From NCBI GenBank assembly GCA_014649155.1, contig BMSM01000007.1, positions 124,001 through 188,000 of the forward strand: a stretch of DNA of 64,000 nucleotides, read 5' to 3'. Below the pieces are notes generated by a model. That model saw only the letters and a list, made by a program, of their open reading frames with translations, made no database searches and was not told the origin of the DNA. Source of the DNA: Streptomyces griseoviridis (GTDB lineage Bacteria > Actinomycetota > Actinomycetes > Streptomycetales > Streptomycetaceae). The stretch's first letter is position 1. Each line of letters begins with the position of its first letter. A program made the position numbers and the translations under genes. Below, one piece after another: positions 18,143 through 28,016 of the stretch.

Positions 18143-19504
18143 TCACTCGGTGCAGCCCTGTTCGCCGGAGGCCAGCAGCACGCACGCCTTGGCGTCGGCC
18201 GGGGCCCCGACGGCCACCATCGGCGTGTACGCGATCGTGTCGCCGGCCACCGTGACCGACCCGGTCTGCTCGTCCCCGCCCGCGCTGATCGTGACCTCGT
18301 CGCCCTCTCCGGCCTGGGTGACGCGGCCCCAGGCGGTACCGCAGATCTTGCTGTACCGGACCTCGACGAGGGCGGTGCCGACGGTCGCCGTCCGCTCGGT
18401 GGTGACCAGGTCCCCGCCGCAGCCCATGGCCTCGGCGTCCTTCCCGGCGCACTGGTCGCCGCCGCACTTCACCCCGGCCGGGAGGGCCGGGCCGGTGGTC
18501 GCGGTGGGCGACGGGGACGGCCGGGTGCCCGCGGCCTTCTCGTCGTCGCCGCCGTCGAGCAGGAAGAACGCCCCGGCGGCCACGACCAGGACGCCGACCG
18601 CGCTCACGACGAACGTGGTCAGCCGCCGGCCGCCGCTCCCGGCCCTCCGGCCCGGCGCGCGGCCGTCCGGCGGCGGTCCGCCCCGCGGCCGGGCGACCGG
18701 GGCGGTCCCCGGCTCCCCGGCGACGCCCAGCGCGACGGTGGCGTCCCGCGCGGGGCGCGCGGGTCCGCCGGGACCGCCCGGTCCGCCGGGTCCGGGCACA
18801 TGGGCGCCGTACGACGCGGCTCCGGCCGCCCGCGGACCGGCCGGCGCCGGGCCCCGGTAGCCGGCGATGTTCCATGAGTTGCCCCCGCCGGAGCCGTCGC
18901 CGCTGCGGCCGCCGGCCCGGTCCTGGCTGTCCGCGGGCGTCGGCTGGGCCGGCACCGGCGGCACCGTCGGTGCCACTCCGGCCGGACCGGCGACACCGGG
19001 CCGGAGGACGGCGCCCCCGGCCCCCCGGCCGGCCGCACCGCTCTTCTCGCCCCGCTTCTCCGCCCGGTGTTCGCCCCGCTTGTCGGCCCGGTGCTCGCCC
19101 CGGCTCTCGGTCCGGTTCTCCGCCCGGAGGCCCTTGCCGCTCCTGACCTCGGACTGCGGTGCTGTCAGGTCGCCCAGTGCCGCTCGCGCCTGGGAGATGC
19201 GGATGGCCTCCATGGTCATGTCGTGCCGCATCTCCGAGCGGCTCCACGCGCGCTCGGCCAGCTCCCACAGGGTGGTCAGATGCACCGGGTTGGTCCGCGT
19301 GACCTCGGCGAGTGCCACGATGGCGCCCTTGGGGGCGAGCAGCCGGCCATTGAGGTACTTCTCCCAGGACGACTTGCTGTAACCCGTGGCGTCGGCCAGC
19401 GCCGCGATGCTCAGTTCACTGCGGTCGACGAGCCTGCGCAGCTGGCCGGCGAACTCCTTGATCTGCGGGTCCAGTTCGTCGGGCAAGGCCTTCCAACGAG
19501 GCAT
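18143..19504 (-). CDS. Membrane-anchored XRE-type HTH protein with DUF2690-like exported domain
   Basis: A 453-residue protein. Residues about 20-80 form a HTH (LSIAALADATGYSKSSWEKYL). A charged linker near 125-150 repeats RGEHRA-type units. A Pro/Gly-rich region leads to one transmembrane helix (TTFVVSAVGVLVVAAGAFFLL) and an outside domain with paired Cys (CGGDQCAGKDAEAMGCGGD, then YSKICGTAWGRV) typical of DUF2690. The DNA-binding part is thus tethered to the membrane with a Cys-rich sensor outside. Start ATG 19504 has GGGGAAG upstream; the frame extends to 19666 but that part looks non-coding. Function unknown; such proteins are common in Streptomyces. Confidence 0.82.
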   Translation of the reverse strand: MPRWKALPDELDPQIKEFAGQLRRLVDRSELSIAALADATGYSKSSWEKYLNGRLLAPKGAIVALAEVTRTNPVHLTTLWELAERAWSRSEMRHDMTMEAIRISQARAALGDLTAPQSEVRSGKGLRAENRTESRGEHRADKRGEHRAEKRGEKSGAAGRGAGGAVLRPGVAGPAGVAPTVPPVPAQPTPADSQDRAGGRSGDGSGGGNSWNIAGYRGPAPAGPRAAGAASYGAHVPGPGGPGGPGGPARPARDATVALGVAGEPGTAPVARPRGGPPPDGRAPGRRAGSGGRRLTTFVVSAVGVLVVAAGAFFLLDGGDDEKAAGTRPSPSPTATTGPALPAGVKCGGDQCAGKDAEAMGCGGDLVTTERTATVGTALVEVRYSKICGTAWGRVTQAGEGDEVTISAGGDEQTGSVTVAGDTIAYTPMVAVGAPADAKACVLLASGEQGCTE

Positions 19505-19755
19505 TGCTTCCCCTCTTCCCCCGGATGTCGTGCTGGTCGTCCCCCGTGCGGGTGCGCTCCGCCGAGTCCCGTTCTGGATACCCACAGGGATGCGCCCGGC
19601 AAGGGCTCGGTTTCCCGGGGCGAGGGCGCACAGAAGCAGAGCGGCAGCGAACATGCACCGTCGCACGCCCCTGGCTCGCGGTCCAGTCTCCCACCGGGAC
19701 CCCCGTGGTCCGTCTCAGGGAGGCCCCGGTCTCGCCCCTGACAGGGCGCCCGCAG

Positions 19756-20358
19756 CTACTCGTTGCTCACGGTGAAGTGCAGCGTGTCCTTCAGGAACGG
19801 GATCTCCAGCCAGGGCTTGGGCTGGGCCATCATCGCCAGCAGCGCGATGGCTGTCCCGAGCACGGCGTAGGTGGCGATGTCCGTGAAGCGGGACCGTACG
19901 GCGAGCATGCCGACGTCCGGCAGGAACCAGCGCAGCACCGCGCCGCCCAGCAGCGCGAGGCCGATGAGCAGCGTCCCGGCGCGGAACGCGTCCAGCGCGG
20001 TCAGCAGCAGGCCGAGCCCGACCAGGCCGACGACGGTGAGCACCGGCCACTGCCGGGCGGGCGCCGGGGCGTCCCGGGGAGCCGCCCGTCCACCGCCCTC
20101 GGGGCGCGCGGTGTCCCGGGTGAACAGCGGGAACCGGCGGGTGACCCGGCGCGGCCGGCCCTGGGCGTCGGGGGCGCTGACGGCGTCCCGGACGGTGATG
20201 CCGTCGGGGTCGTCGGCACCGCCCCGGTCCTCGGCACCGGCCCGGGTTCCGGCGTCGACGCCCGCGCCCCGCGTCACCTCGCGCCCGTCCTGCTCGTCCC
20301 GCACGTCCCGCACGTCCCGTTCCTCGGCCGTGTCCGCGGCCTTCTCATCGGCCGGCAC
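19756..20358 (-). CDS. DUF3017 family membrane protein
   Basis: A 200-residue protein. The first half is charged and disordered, with repeated RDV. The second half has three hydrophobic helices: [37 protein letters not shown] and [18 protein letters not shown]3017 genes regularly follow folD in actinobacteria. Here the start overlaps the folD 3' end by 14 bases, so both are translated from one mRNA. No biochemical role is known. Confidence 0.85.
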   Translation of the reverse strand: MPADEKAADTAEERDVRDVRDEQDGREVTRGAGVDAGTRAGAEDRGGADDPDGITVRDAVSAPDAQGRPRRVTRRFPLFTRDTARPEGGGRAAPRDAPAPARQWPVLTVVGLVGLGLLLTALDAFRAGTLLIGLALLGGAVLRWFLPDVGMLAVRSRFTDIATYAVLGTAIALLAMMAQPKPWLEIPFLKDTLHFTVSNE

Positions 20359-21202
20359 TGCGCTCCGCCGCCTCGACCACGTTGACGAGCAGCTGGGCCC
20401 GGGTCATCGGTCCGACGCCGCCGGGGTTCGGGGAGATCCAGGCGGCGACCTCGGCGACGTCCGGGTGGACATCGCCGACGATCTTGCCCTCGGCGTTGCG
20501 CGAGACGCCGACGTCGAGGACGGCCGCGCCCGGCTTGACGTCCTCGCCCCGGACCAGGTGCGGGGAGCCCGCCGCGGCGACGATGATGTCGGCGCGCTTG
20601 AGGTGGGCGGAGAGGTCGCGGGTGCCGGTGTGGCACTGGGTCACGGTCGCGTTCTCGCTGCGCCGGGTGAGCAGCAGCGGCATCGGCCGGCCGATGGTGA
20701 CCCCCCGTCCGACGACCACCACCTCGGCGCCCTTGATCTCCACGCCGTGGCGGCGGAGCAGGGTGAGGATGCCGTTGGGGGTGCAGGGCAGCGGCGCCGG
20801 CTCGTTGAGGACGAGGCGGCCGAGGTTCATCGGGTGCAGGCCGTCCGCGTCCTTCTCCGGGTCCATCAGCTCCAGGATCCGGTTCTCGTCGATGCCCCGG
20901 GGCAGCGGCAGCTGGACGATGTAGCCGGTGCAGGCCGGGTCCTCGTTCAGCTCGCGGACGACCGCCTCGATCTCCTCCTGCGTCGCCGTGGCGGGCAGCT
21001 CGCGCTGGATGGAGGCGATGCCGACCTGCGCGCAGTCGCGGTGCTTGCCGGCGACGTACTTCTGGCTGCCGGGGTCCTCCCCGACGAGGATCGTGCCGAG
21101 GCCGGGCGTGACGCCCTTCTCCTTCAGGGCCGCCACGCGGGCGGTCAGTTCGGACTTGATCGCGGCTGCGGTGGCCTTGCCATCGAGAATCTGGGCGGTC
21201 AT
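20345..21202 (-). CDS. folD: FolD: methylene-THF dehydrogenase/cyclohydrolase
   Basis: A 285-residue bifunctional enzyme that interconverts 5,10-methylene-THF, methenyl-THF and 10-formyl-THF. Family blocks: [20 protein letters not shown] with the catalytic Lys of Yxxx[39 protein letters not shown] and [10 protein letters not shown]. It supplies formyl-THF to PurN and PurH, encoded 4 kb away, and uses the methylene-THF made by GlyA. The ATG at 21202 gives the usual length; the open frame upstream is not supported. DUF3017 follows with a 14-base overlap. Confidence 0.95.
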   Translation of the reverse strand: MTAQILDGKATAAAIKSELTARVAALKEKGVTPGLGTILVGEDPGSQKYVAGKHRDCAQVGIASIQRELPATATQEEIEAVVRELNEDPACTGYIVQLPLPRGIDENRILELMDPEKDADGLHPMNLGRLVLNEPAPLPCTPNGILTLLRRHGVEIKGAEVVVVGRGVTIGRPMPLLLTRRSENATVTQCHTGTRDLSAHLKRADIIVAAAGSPHLVRGEDVKPGAAVLDVGVSRNAEGKIVGDVHPDVAEVAAWISPNPGGVGPMTRAQLLVNVVEAAERSAGR

Positions 21203-21494
21203 ACCCCCATCCTCGCGGATGACCGGCCTCCTGTTCCAATCCGGCCACCCCGCCACCGCCGCCCGCACCGCACCGGACGGGTCCCGCCGTGTCCCGTATT
21301 GATCAAGGATGTTGCACTTGCACAACACCTGGCGAATACGCCCGGACAAGGCTGGACAAGCGAGAGCCCGGTCACGAACGATTGACGGGCACAGTGCCGC
21401 GGGGCAGTACCGGGGGGACGAACCGCTCACCAGACCTTCCTCCGCACCATGCCGCGCGTCGTCCCCGCACGCGACAGACGGAGGAAGAACCGCC

Positions 21495-22139
21495 ATGAGT
21501 TTCGGCGATGCGAACAACCCCTACGGCTCCCCCAAGGACAGCGGGCAGCAGCCCGGTCAGGGATACCCGCAGCAGCAGTCCGGCCAGGGTGACTACGGCT
21601 ACCCGCAGTACCAGCAGCAGCCCGGCCAGCCCGCCTACGGCTACCCGGCGGCCCCGCCGGTCCAGGGCGGTTACGGCGGCTACCCCGCCCCGCCCGCCGA
21701 GATGCCCGGCACGGTCAAGGCCGCGCGGATCATGCTGTTCGTACTCGGCGGCTTCCAGGTGCTCGGCGGCATCCTGATGATGGTGGCCAGCGCCTGGTTC
21801 GCCGACCAGTTCGAGGACGCCGTCTCCTCCGACCCGGCCTTCTCCGCCGAGGACGCGGACACCGCCGCCAGCGTCGGCGCGGGCGTCATGATCGTCCTCG
21901 GGGTGATCGTCCTGGCCTTCGCGGCCTGGGCGATCCTCACCGGCGTGAAGTTCGCCACCGGCCGCGGCGGCGTCCGCGTCTCCGCGATCGTCTACGCCTC
22001 GGTGGTCCTGCTGTTCAGCCTGGTCAGCCTCGTCGGCGCCAATGTCTTCGCGCTGGTCAGCGTGGTCCTCGGCATCCTGATCATCGTGTTCTGCGCCAAC
22101 AAGAACGGCGGCCACTGGTTCAACCGCCCGCGGTACTGA
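21495..22139 (+). CDS. Gln/Tyr/Pro-rich N-terminus membrane protein
   Basis: A 214-residue protein. The first 75 residues are low-complexity (repeats such as [11 protein letters not shown] and [12 protein letters not shown]). Four hydrophobic segments follow: [18 protein letters not shown], a long one around [41 protein letters not shown] and [10 protein letters not shown]. Layout fits DUF4064-like or similar membrane proteins, but no named function can be given. ATG 21495 follows GGAGGAAGAACCGCC. The 292-base gap from folD is divergent and holds overlapping TTGCAC repeats at about 21310-21325, of unknown meaning. Confidence 0.78.
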   Translation: MSFGDANNPYGSPKDSGQQPGQGYPQQQSGQGDYGYPQYQQQPGQPAYGYPAAPPVQGGYGGYPAPPAEMPGTVKAARIMLFVLGGFQVLGGILMMVASAWFADQFEDAVSSDPAFSAEDADTAASVGAGVMIVLGVIVLAFAAWAILTGVKFATGRGGVRVSAIVYASVVLLFSLVSLVGANVFALVSVVLGILIIVFCANKNGGHWFNRPRY

Positions 22140-22162
22140 GCACTTCCGGCCATTCACGTCCC

Positions 22163-22200
22163 GGGGCCGTGTCTCACCCTTTCGAGGGGAGCGCGGCCCC
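22163..22200. terminator. Hairpin after membrane protein gene
   Basis: GGGGCCG (22163-22169) pairs with CGGCCCC (22194-22200), with weaker inner pairing (GTGTCTC against GGGAGCG). It lies 24 bases past the preceding stop. Confidence 0.45.
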
Positions 22201-22253
22201 GACGCGTCCCCCTAGGCTTGCCGGTGCAGCCGTCAGGCACGGGGAGACGCACC

Positions 22254-23039
22254 TTGTACAGCATCATCGTGGTACCTCCGCCGACCACGGAGGACGGACC
22301 GGACCACCGCCCCCAGCTCCGGCTCGCCCCCGGTGAGCGGCTCGCCTTCGGGCGCTCGGTCCCCGCGGGCGGGCTGACCGTCCCGCACGAGGGGGTGTCC
22401 CGCCGGGCCGGTGAGATCACCGCCCACGGAGCCTTCTGGACCCTGAGCAACCTCTCCCGCCGGCAGACGTACGTGGTGGAGAACCCGGAAGGGGCGGGCG
22501 AGCACATCAAGGTGGCGCCGGGCCGGCTGGACGCGCCGGTGCCGTTCGAGTTCTCGCGGATCGTGCTGCCCGCGGCGGGCGAGCTGCTGCCGGTCGAGGT
22601 GTGGGCGCCGCGCCACGACTACCTCCGCACCGGGGACGGAGACGAGGGTGCGGACGGGGACGGCGCTGCGGGCCGCCGCGACGGCGAGCCGACCGCACCG
22701 GCCTTCTCCCTGGACCGCACCAAGCGCTACTTCGCGGTCCTGGCCGCCCTGTGCGAGCCCCGGCTGCGGGGCGCGCCGCACGCCCCGCTGCCCACCGTCG
22801 ACCAGGTCGTCGAGCGGCTGCGCCCCGCCTGGCCGGCCGCGTCCCGTACGTCGGTGCAGTGGAACATCGACTACCTCGCCGTCAAGCTCCGCCTCAAGCC
22901 CGGCCCGGAGACGGCCGATCCCGGCCCCCGGCTGAACGGCAAGAAGGAGTCGCTGGTGTCGCTGGCGCTCCGCTTCGACCTGGTCCGCGAGGACGACCTG
23001 CTGGTCCTCGCGGAGCCGTCCCGGCGGGCGCTGCGGTGA
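22254..23039 (+). CDS. FHA-like domain protein translationally coupled to the kinase-transglycosylase
   Basis: A 261-residue protein. Residues about 20-105 look like an FHA phosphothreonine-binding fold: LAFGRS, then GVSRRAGEI, then TLSNLS, matching the G-R, S-R and N positions of FHA loops. The C-terminal half (FSLDRTKRYFAVLAALCEP through TSVQWNIDYLAVKLRLKP) resembles a winged-helix unit. Start TTG 22254 is chosen because GGGGA lies 8 bases upstream; an upstream TTG at 22218 is weaker. The stop overlaps the GTG of the kinase gene (GTGA), so the two are made together. Inference: it reads the phosphorylation state set by that kinase. Confidence 0.7.
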   Translation: MYSIIVVPPPTTEDGPDHRPQLRLAPGERLAFGRSVPAGGLTVPHEGVSRRAGEITAHGAFWTLSNLSRRQTYVVENPEGAGEHIKVAPGRLDAPVPFEFSRIVLPAAGELLPVEVWAPRHDYLRTGDGDEGADGDGAAGRRDGEPTAPAFSLDRTKRYFAVLAALCEPRLRGAPHAPLPTVDQVVERLRPAWPAASRTSVQWNIDYLAVKLRLKPGPETADPGPRLNGKKESLVSLALRFDLVREDDLLVLAEPSRRALR

Positions 23040-24664
23040 ACGAGCCGTACGCCGTGCCGGTGCCGCGCGGGTACCGGGTGGGCGACTGGGAGGTACGCGA
23101 ACCGATCGCGACCGGCGCCTTCGGCAGCGTCTACGCCGCCCGCCGGGCCGGCGACGCGGGCGGCGCGTCCCCCGCGGGCGCCACGGACGGGGCGGACGCG
23201 CCGGCCTCCGTCGCCCTCAAGTTCCTGCCGACCGGCACGGGGACGCCCCGGTACCTCGCCCACCTGCGCGAACTGGCCGAGCGTGAAGTGCGGTTGCTGC
23301 GCCGGCTGCGCAGGCCCCGGCTGGTGCGCATGTACGAGACCCTCACCGTGGACGACCCCGGCGAGCCCCGCCTCGACGGCGCCACCGTCCTCGTACTGGA
23401 ACGGGCCGCGGGCTCCCTGTCCGGCCTGCTCGCCGCCGACCCGCGGCCGGCGTCCGGTCCCCTCCTCCTCGCCCAGGTCTGCGAGGGCCTGGCCCAGCTG
23501 CACCGCGCCGGCTGGGTCCACGGCGACCTGAAGCCGGGCAACGTACTGCTGATGGCGGACGGTTCGGCGCGCCTCGCCGACTTCAACATGGCCGCGGAGC
23601 TGGAGGGCACCCACGCCTACACGCCCGCCTTCTCCACCCCGGACTACACCCCGCCGGAGCTGCTCTGGTCCGAGATCGGCGAGCGGGGCCGGCAGACCCG
23701 CCCGTCCGCCGACGTCTGGGCCTTCGGCATCCTCGCCCACCTGGTGCTCGCCGGTTCCCTCCCGCTGCCCGGCGGCACCCCGGCCGCCCGCCGCGACGCC
23801 GCCGTCGCCTACGCCCGCGGCACCGACGAGCTGCGGCTGTCACCGGAACTGCCCGAGGAGTGGCGGGAGATCGTCCGCGCCTGTCTGACCCGGACGCACA
23901 CCGGCCGGATCGGCACCGAGGCGCTGCTGCGCCGGGTCGCGCAGGTCACGGCCGCCCCGGTGGACGGCCGGCGGTTGTGGTGGCGGTCCGCCGCGTTCCT
24001 CCGCGCGCGCCGCGGCAAAGGACACCGGGTCCTCGCCGCCGCGGCCGCCACCGCCGCCGTCGCGGCACTGGCGTACGGCGTCGCCGGCCCCACCGGCGCG
24101 GGCCCGGACCGGCACGGCGGGGGCGGCCCCGGGGCGGGCGGCTCCTCCGCCGGCACCCCGGCCGTCGCCGCCGCCTCCTACGGCGCCGCCGAGCTGCGCA
24201 CCGACCGGGGCGTTCCGCCGGCGTATCGGCTGCTGATCGTGGAGACCGCGCACGACTGCGCCGACGCGCACGTCACCCCGGCGCTGATCGCCGCGATGCT
24301 GAAGGTGGAGAGCGACTTCGACCCCGACCTGGCCGACCCCGCGCGGGACGAGTACGGCATCGCCCGCTGGACCCCGCGCGTGCTGCGCTGGTGGATGAAC
24401 GAGGACGGCACCCCGGGCGAGACGGTACCCGAACCGCCGTTCCCGCCGGCCGAGTCCATCCCCGCGATGGGCCGCTACCTGTGCTGGATCGCGCCCCGCC
24501 TGGACGACGGGTTGCCGGGCGACCGCCGCGTCCTGATCGCCGCCGCCTACCGGACGTCGTACCGGACGGTGAACGACGCGGCCGGTGTTCCCCCGCAGTA
24601 CCGCGACTACGCCGACCGCGTCGCCCACTACCTCAAGGAATACACGCCCGCGGGCCGCACGTGA
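23036..24664 (+). CDS. Ser/Thr kinase fused through one membrane helix to a lytic-transglycosylase-like domain
   Basis: A 542-residue protein. Kinase domain about 18-290: Gly loop ATGAFGSVYAARR, ATP lysine in VALKF (Lys62), catalytic loop HGDLKPGN (Asp164) in place of HRDLKxxN, and DFN (182-184) in place of DFG, with APE-like DYTPPELLWSE. One transmembrane helix lies near 331-350. The outside part (about 375-535) has VTPALIAAMLKVESDFDP and GIARWTP, as in goose-lysozyme/SLT folds with Glu425 as candidate acid. It could couple wall cleavage or sensing to phosphorylation inside. The usual extracellular part of such kinases is PASTA repeats, so this fusion is uncommon. Starts inside the FHA gene stop. 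Confidence 0.85.
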   Translation: MNEPYAVPVPRGYRVGDWEVREPIATGAFGSVYAARRAGDAGGASPAGATDGADAPASVALKFLPTGTGTPRYLAHLRELAEREVRLLRRLRRPRLVRMYETLTVDDPGEPRLDGATVLVLERAAGSLSGLLAADPRPASGPLLLAQVCEGLAQLHRAGWVHGDLKPGNVLLMADGSARLADFNMAAELEGTHAYTPAFSTPDYTPPELLWSEIGERGRQTRPSADVWAFGILAHLVLAGSLPLPGGTPAARRDAAVAYARGTDELRLSPELPEEWREIVRACLTRTHTGRIGTEALLRRVAQVTAAPVDGRRLWWRSAAFLRARRGKGHRVLAAAAATAAVAALAYGVAGPTGAGPDRHGGGGPGAGGSSAGTPAVAAASYGAAELRTDRGVPPAYRLLIVETAHDCADAHVTPALIAAMLKVESDFDPDLADPARDEYGIARWTPRVLRWWMNEDGTPGETVPEPPFPPAESIPAMGRYLCWIAPRLDDGLPGDRRVLIAAAYRTSYRTVNDAAGVPPQYRDYADRVAHYLKEYTPAGRT

Positions 24665-24682
24665 CCCTGAGAGTTCTCAGGG
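24665..24682. terminator. Short hairpin between kinase and purH
   Basis: CCCTGAG and CTCAGGG pair perfectly around AGTT, 1 base past the kinase stop and 24 bases past the convergent purH stop. Small for a terminator but well placed for both genes. Confidence 0.5.
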
Positions 24683-24706
24683 ACCCGCGCGGCCCGGCGC
24701 CACGGC

Positions 24707-26269
24707 TCAGTGGAAGAAGTGCCGCGTCCCGGTGAAGTACATGGTGACGCCGGCCTTCTTCGCGGCCTCGACCACCGATTCGTCCCGGACCGAGCCGCCC
24801 GGCTGGACGACCGCCTTCACGCCGGCCTCGGTGAGGATCTCCAGGCCGTCGGGGAAGGGGAAGAACGCGTCGGACGCGGCGTACGCCCCCCGCGCGCGCT
24901 CGGCGCCCGCCCGCTCCACGGCGAGCTTCGCGGAGTCGACGCGGTTGACCTGGCCCATGCCGACGCCGACCGAGGCGCCGTCCTTGGCGAGCAGGATGGC
25001 GTTGGACTTGACCGCCCGGCACGCCTTCCAGGCGAACGCCAGCTCGGCCAGCTCGTCCGCCGTCAGGGCCTCACCGGTGGCGAGGGTCCAGGTGGCCGGG
25101 TCGTCGCCCTCGGCCTGGAGGCGGTCGGTGACCTGGAGCAGCGCGCCGCCGTCGATCGGCTTGACCTCGACCGGGTGGGCCGGGGTGTCGGGGCAGCGCA
25201 GTACGCGGATGTTCTTCTTCTTGGTGAGGGCTTCGAGGGCGCCGTCCTCGTAGTCCGGCGCGACGATGACCTCGGTGAAGATCTCCGCGACCTGCTCGGC
25301 CATCTCCCTGGAGACCGGCCGGTTGACCGCGATGACGCCGCCGAACGCGGACAGCGGGTCACAGGCGTGCGCCTTGCGGTGCGCCTCGGCGACGTCCGCG
25401 CCGGTCGCGATGCCGCACGGGTTGGCGTGCTTGATGATCGCCACGCACGGCTCGGCGTGGTCGTACGCGGCACGGCGGGCGGCGTCCGTGTCCGTGTAGT
25501 TGTTGTACGACATCTCCTTGCCGTGCAGCTGCTCGGCCTCGGCGAGCCCGCCGGTGCCGGCGGTGTAGAGGGCGGCGGGCTGGTGCGGGTTCTCGCCGTA
25601 GCGCAGGGTGTGCGCGCGCTCCAGGCTGGTGGCGAGGAACTCCGGGAACGGCGAGTCGTCGGCCGGGGCGTAGGTGGAGGCGAACCAGGAGGAGACCGCG
25701 ATGTCGTACTCGGCGGTGTGCCGGAACGCCTCGGCGGCCAGCCGCTTGCGGGCGGCGAGGTCGAAGCCGCCGTCCCGCACGGCGTCCAGGACGTCGGCGT
25801 ACCGCCCGGGGCTGGTGACCACGGCGACCGAGGGGTGGTTCTTGGCGGCGGCGCGGACCATCGAGGGGCCGCCGATGTCGATCTGCTCGACGCACTCGTC
25901 GGGGGACGCCCCCGAGGCGACGGTCTCGCGGAACGGGTAGAGGTTGACCACGACCAGGTCGAACGGTGCCACCCCCAGCTCGTCGAGCTGCTGCCGGTGG
26001 CTCTCCAGGCGCAGGTCGGCGAGGATGCCGGCGTGCACCTTGGGGTGCAGGGTCTTGACCCGGCCGTCCAGGCACTCGGGGAAACCGGTGAGGTCCTCGA
26101 CCTTGGTGACCGGGACGCCGGCGGCGGCGATCCGGCCGGCCGTCGACCCGGTGGAGACGAGTTCGACGCCCGCCTCGTGGAGCCCGCGGGCGAGCTCCTC
26201 AAGACCGGTCTTGTCGTAGACGCTGACCAGCGCGCGACGGATGGCCCGCTTGTTGCTCTCGGCGGTCAC
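24707..26269 (-). CDS. purH: Bifunctional AICAR formyltransferase/IMP cyclohydrolase
   Basis: A 520-residue enzyme for the last two steps of IMP synthesis. The N-terminal cyclohydrolase domain has [27 protein letters not shown] and [15 protein letters not shown]. The C-terminal transformylase domain has [11 protein letters not shown] with the catalytic Lys-His and ends in the [14 protein letters not shown] and FTGTRHFFH blocks. GTG 26269 overlaps the purN stop as GTGA, so translation is coupled. It uses 10-formyl-THF made by FolD. Its substrate AICAR (ZMP) is the precursor of the ligand sensed by the riboswitch before glyA. Confidence 0.96.
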   Translation of the reverse strand: MTAESNKRAIRRALVSVYDKTGLEELARGLHEAGVELVSTGSTAGRIAAAGVPVTKVEDLTGFPECLDGRVKTLHPKVHAGILADLRLESHRQQLDELGVAPFDLVVVNLYPFRETVASGASPDECVEQIDIGGPSMVRAAAKNHPSVAVVTSPGRYADVLDAVRDGGFDLAARKRLAAEAFRHTAEYDIAVSSWFASTYAPADDSPFPEFLATSLERAHTLRYGENPHQPAALYTAGTGGLAEAEQLHGKEMSYNNYTDTDAARRAAYDHAEPCVAIIKHANPCGIATGADVAEAHRKAHACDPLSAFGGVIAVNRPVSREMAEQVAEIFTEVIVAPDYEDGALEALTKKKNIRVLRCPDTPAHPVEVKPIDGGALLQVTDRLQAEGDDPATWTLATGEALTADELAELAFAWKACRAVKSNAILLAKDGASVGVGMGQVNRVDSAKLAVERAGAERARGAYAASDAFFPFPDGLEILTEAGVKAVVQPGGSVRDESVVEAAKKAGVTMYFTGTRHFFH

Positions 26270-26895
26270 TGGATAACTACCTTTCGTCCCTCGATGCGAT
26301 AGCCGTGGCGGGCGAGCCGGCCCACGACATCGACGAGCAGCCTTCGCTCGACTTCCTTGATGCGCTCGTGCAGAGCGGCACCCTCGTCCTCGTAGTCCTC
26401 GTCCCGGACCTCCACCACGCCCTGCGCGATGATCGGACCGGTGTCGACGCCGTCGTCGACGAAGTGGACGGTGCAGCCGGTGACCTTGGCGCCGTACGCG
26501 AGCGCGTCCCGCACGCCGTGCGCCCCCGGGAAACTGGGGAGGAGAGCGGGGTGGGTGTTGATGAACCGCCCCCCGAAGCGGGCCAGGAACTCCTTGCCCA
26601 CGATCTTCATGAACCCGGCCGAGACCACGAGGTCCGGCTCGTACGCGGCGACCGCCCCGGCGAGCGCCGCGTCCCACTCCTCGCGGGTGGCGAAGTCCTT
26701 GACCTTCCGCACGAAGGTCGGCACCCCGGCCCGCTCGGCGCGCGCCAGCCCCTCGATGCCCTCGCGGTCCGCGCCGACGGCCACGATCTCGGCGCCGTAC
26801 GCCCCGGTCCCGGTGGCGGCGATCTCGTCGAGGAGCGCCTGGAGGTTGGTGCCGGAGCCGGAGACCAGCACGACGAGACGCGCGACGCGCTCCAC
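26266..26895 (-). CDS. purN: Phosphoribosylglycinamide formyltransferase
   Basis: A 209-residue enzyme that moves the formyl group of 10-formyl-THF to GAR. Diagnostic parts are [39 protein letters not shown] with the catalytic Asn-His, and [18 protein letters not shown] with the catalytic Asp. First gene of the purN-purH operon. The 303-base divergent gap upstream must hold promoters for it and for the proline-rich membrane protein on the plus strand. Confidence 0.96.
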   Translation of the reverse strand: MERVARLVVLVSGSGTNLQALLDEIAATGTGAYGAEIVAVGADREGIEGLARAERAGVPTFVRKVKDFATREEWDAALAGAVAAYEPDLVVSAGFMKIVGKEFLARFGGRFINTHPALLPSFPGAHGVRDALAYGAKVTGCTVHFVDDGVDTGPIIAQGVVEVRDEDYEDEGAALHERIKEVERRLLVDVVGRLARHGYRIEGRKVVIQ

Positions 26896-27198
26896 GGTGG
26901 GGGCCTTTCTCGGGGAAGCGGGGTGGTGTCACAGGTGGTACGGACGGCTCGCACCACCGCGTTTGTGCGGTCGTACGAATGCTTCACGCCCCCGGATACG
27001 GGGAAGCCTACGAAGCAGCCGACCGGCAGCAACGATACCGGCACTCCGGACGGCCCCCTCGGGACGGGGGCGTGGCCGGAAGGTAGCGTGCGGAGGGAGG
27101 CGTGCCGGGAACGCTGTCCGCGTACCGCGCGTTCACCAGTCGTATCCGCCCGATCGCCACCGCCATGGGCCCACAGCCAAGGGGAAGACGCTCACTTG

Positions 27199-28008
27199 AT
27201 GCCGGACCGCAGCCTGCGACTGCTCACGCTCCCCCAGCAGTCGGCGCAGGGAAGGGAGCACAGCGCCGCCGTACTGCTGCGAGAGCGCCCGTCCTCGCCG
27301 CCCGGCGCACCCGGCGGCCGCGGGACCGGCGACCGCGCCCCCGAGCAGGACGACAACCCCTTCGCCCCGCCGCCCGAGGGCACCCCGGACCGGCCGTGGC
27401 AGCCGCGCCGCCCGTCCGGCGGCGACGGTGACGGCGACGGCGGCCCGCGGGGTGAGGGCGGTGGCGGTCACCGGCCGTGGGGCGGGCAGTGGAGCGACCG
27501 GCAGCCCGGCCGTTCCCCCGGCGGCTTCGGCGAGCGCCCCGGCGGCCCCGGCCACGGCGGCGGTCCGGAGCAGCCCGCCGGCCCGGGGGGCCCGCGCTGG
27601 GACCCGACCGACCCGGCCCAGCGCCGCGCCCGGTACGCGCTGCTGAGCGGTATGTGGGCCCTGTTCTTCGCGCTGTTCAGCTGGGCGTACGTGGCGCTGC
27701 TGCTCGGTGCGCTGGCGCTGTACTGGGGCGTCAGCGCCCTGCGCGCCAAGCCCCGCGCCGCCGCCGACCCGGACACCCCGGCGCCCGAGCAGCCGCCCGG
27801 CGCCGGCCGCCCGCAGACCACCGCCGCCGTCAGCGGCCTGGTCACGGCGTCGCTGGGCATCCTGCTGGTCGCCGCGTCCTTCGCCGCGCAGCTCGTCTAC
27901 AGCGACTACTACACCTGCCGCAGCGACGCGCTCACCCATGAGGCGCAGCAGTCGTGCAGCCGGCACCTGCCCGAGGAGCTGCGGAGCGTGCTCGGCACGG
28001 AGGGCTGA
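27199..28008 (+). CDS. Gly/Pro-rich membrane protein of unknown function
   Basis: A 269-residue protein. Residues 1-135 are low-complexity (many Gly, Pro, Arg and Asp) with a short conserved-looking start [15 protein letters not shown]. Two hydrophobic segments follow: [29 protein letters not shown] and [25 protein letters not shown], then an outside tail with two Cys ([19 protein letters not shown]). ATG 27199 is preceded by GGGGAAG at 12 bases; a TTG directly before it is a possible alternative. Ends 8 bases from the convergent DUF6350 gene. Confidence 0.75.
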   Translation: MPDRSLRLLTLPQQSAQGREHSAAVLLRERPSSPPGAPGGRGTGDRAPEQDDNPFAPPPEGTPDRPWQPRRPSGGDGDGDGGPRGEGGGGHRPWGGQWSDRQPGRSPGGFGERPGGPGHGGGPEQPAGPGGPRWDPTDPAQRRARYALLSGMWALFFALFSWAYVALLLGALALYWGVSALRAKPRAAADPDTPAPEQPPGAGRPQTTAAVSGLVTASLGILLVAASFAAQLVYSDYYTCRSDALTHEAQQSCSRHLPEELRSVLGTEG

Positions 28009-28016
28009 CGGCGCCG

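Noticed and set aside
21203..21494. Riboswitch search upstream of folD and overlapping TTGCAC repeats
   Set aside because: None of the ZTP blocks is present; the repeats (TTGCACTTGCAC) are short and lack a known binding protein.
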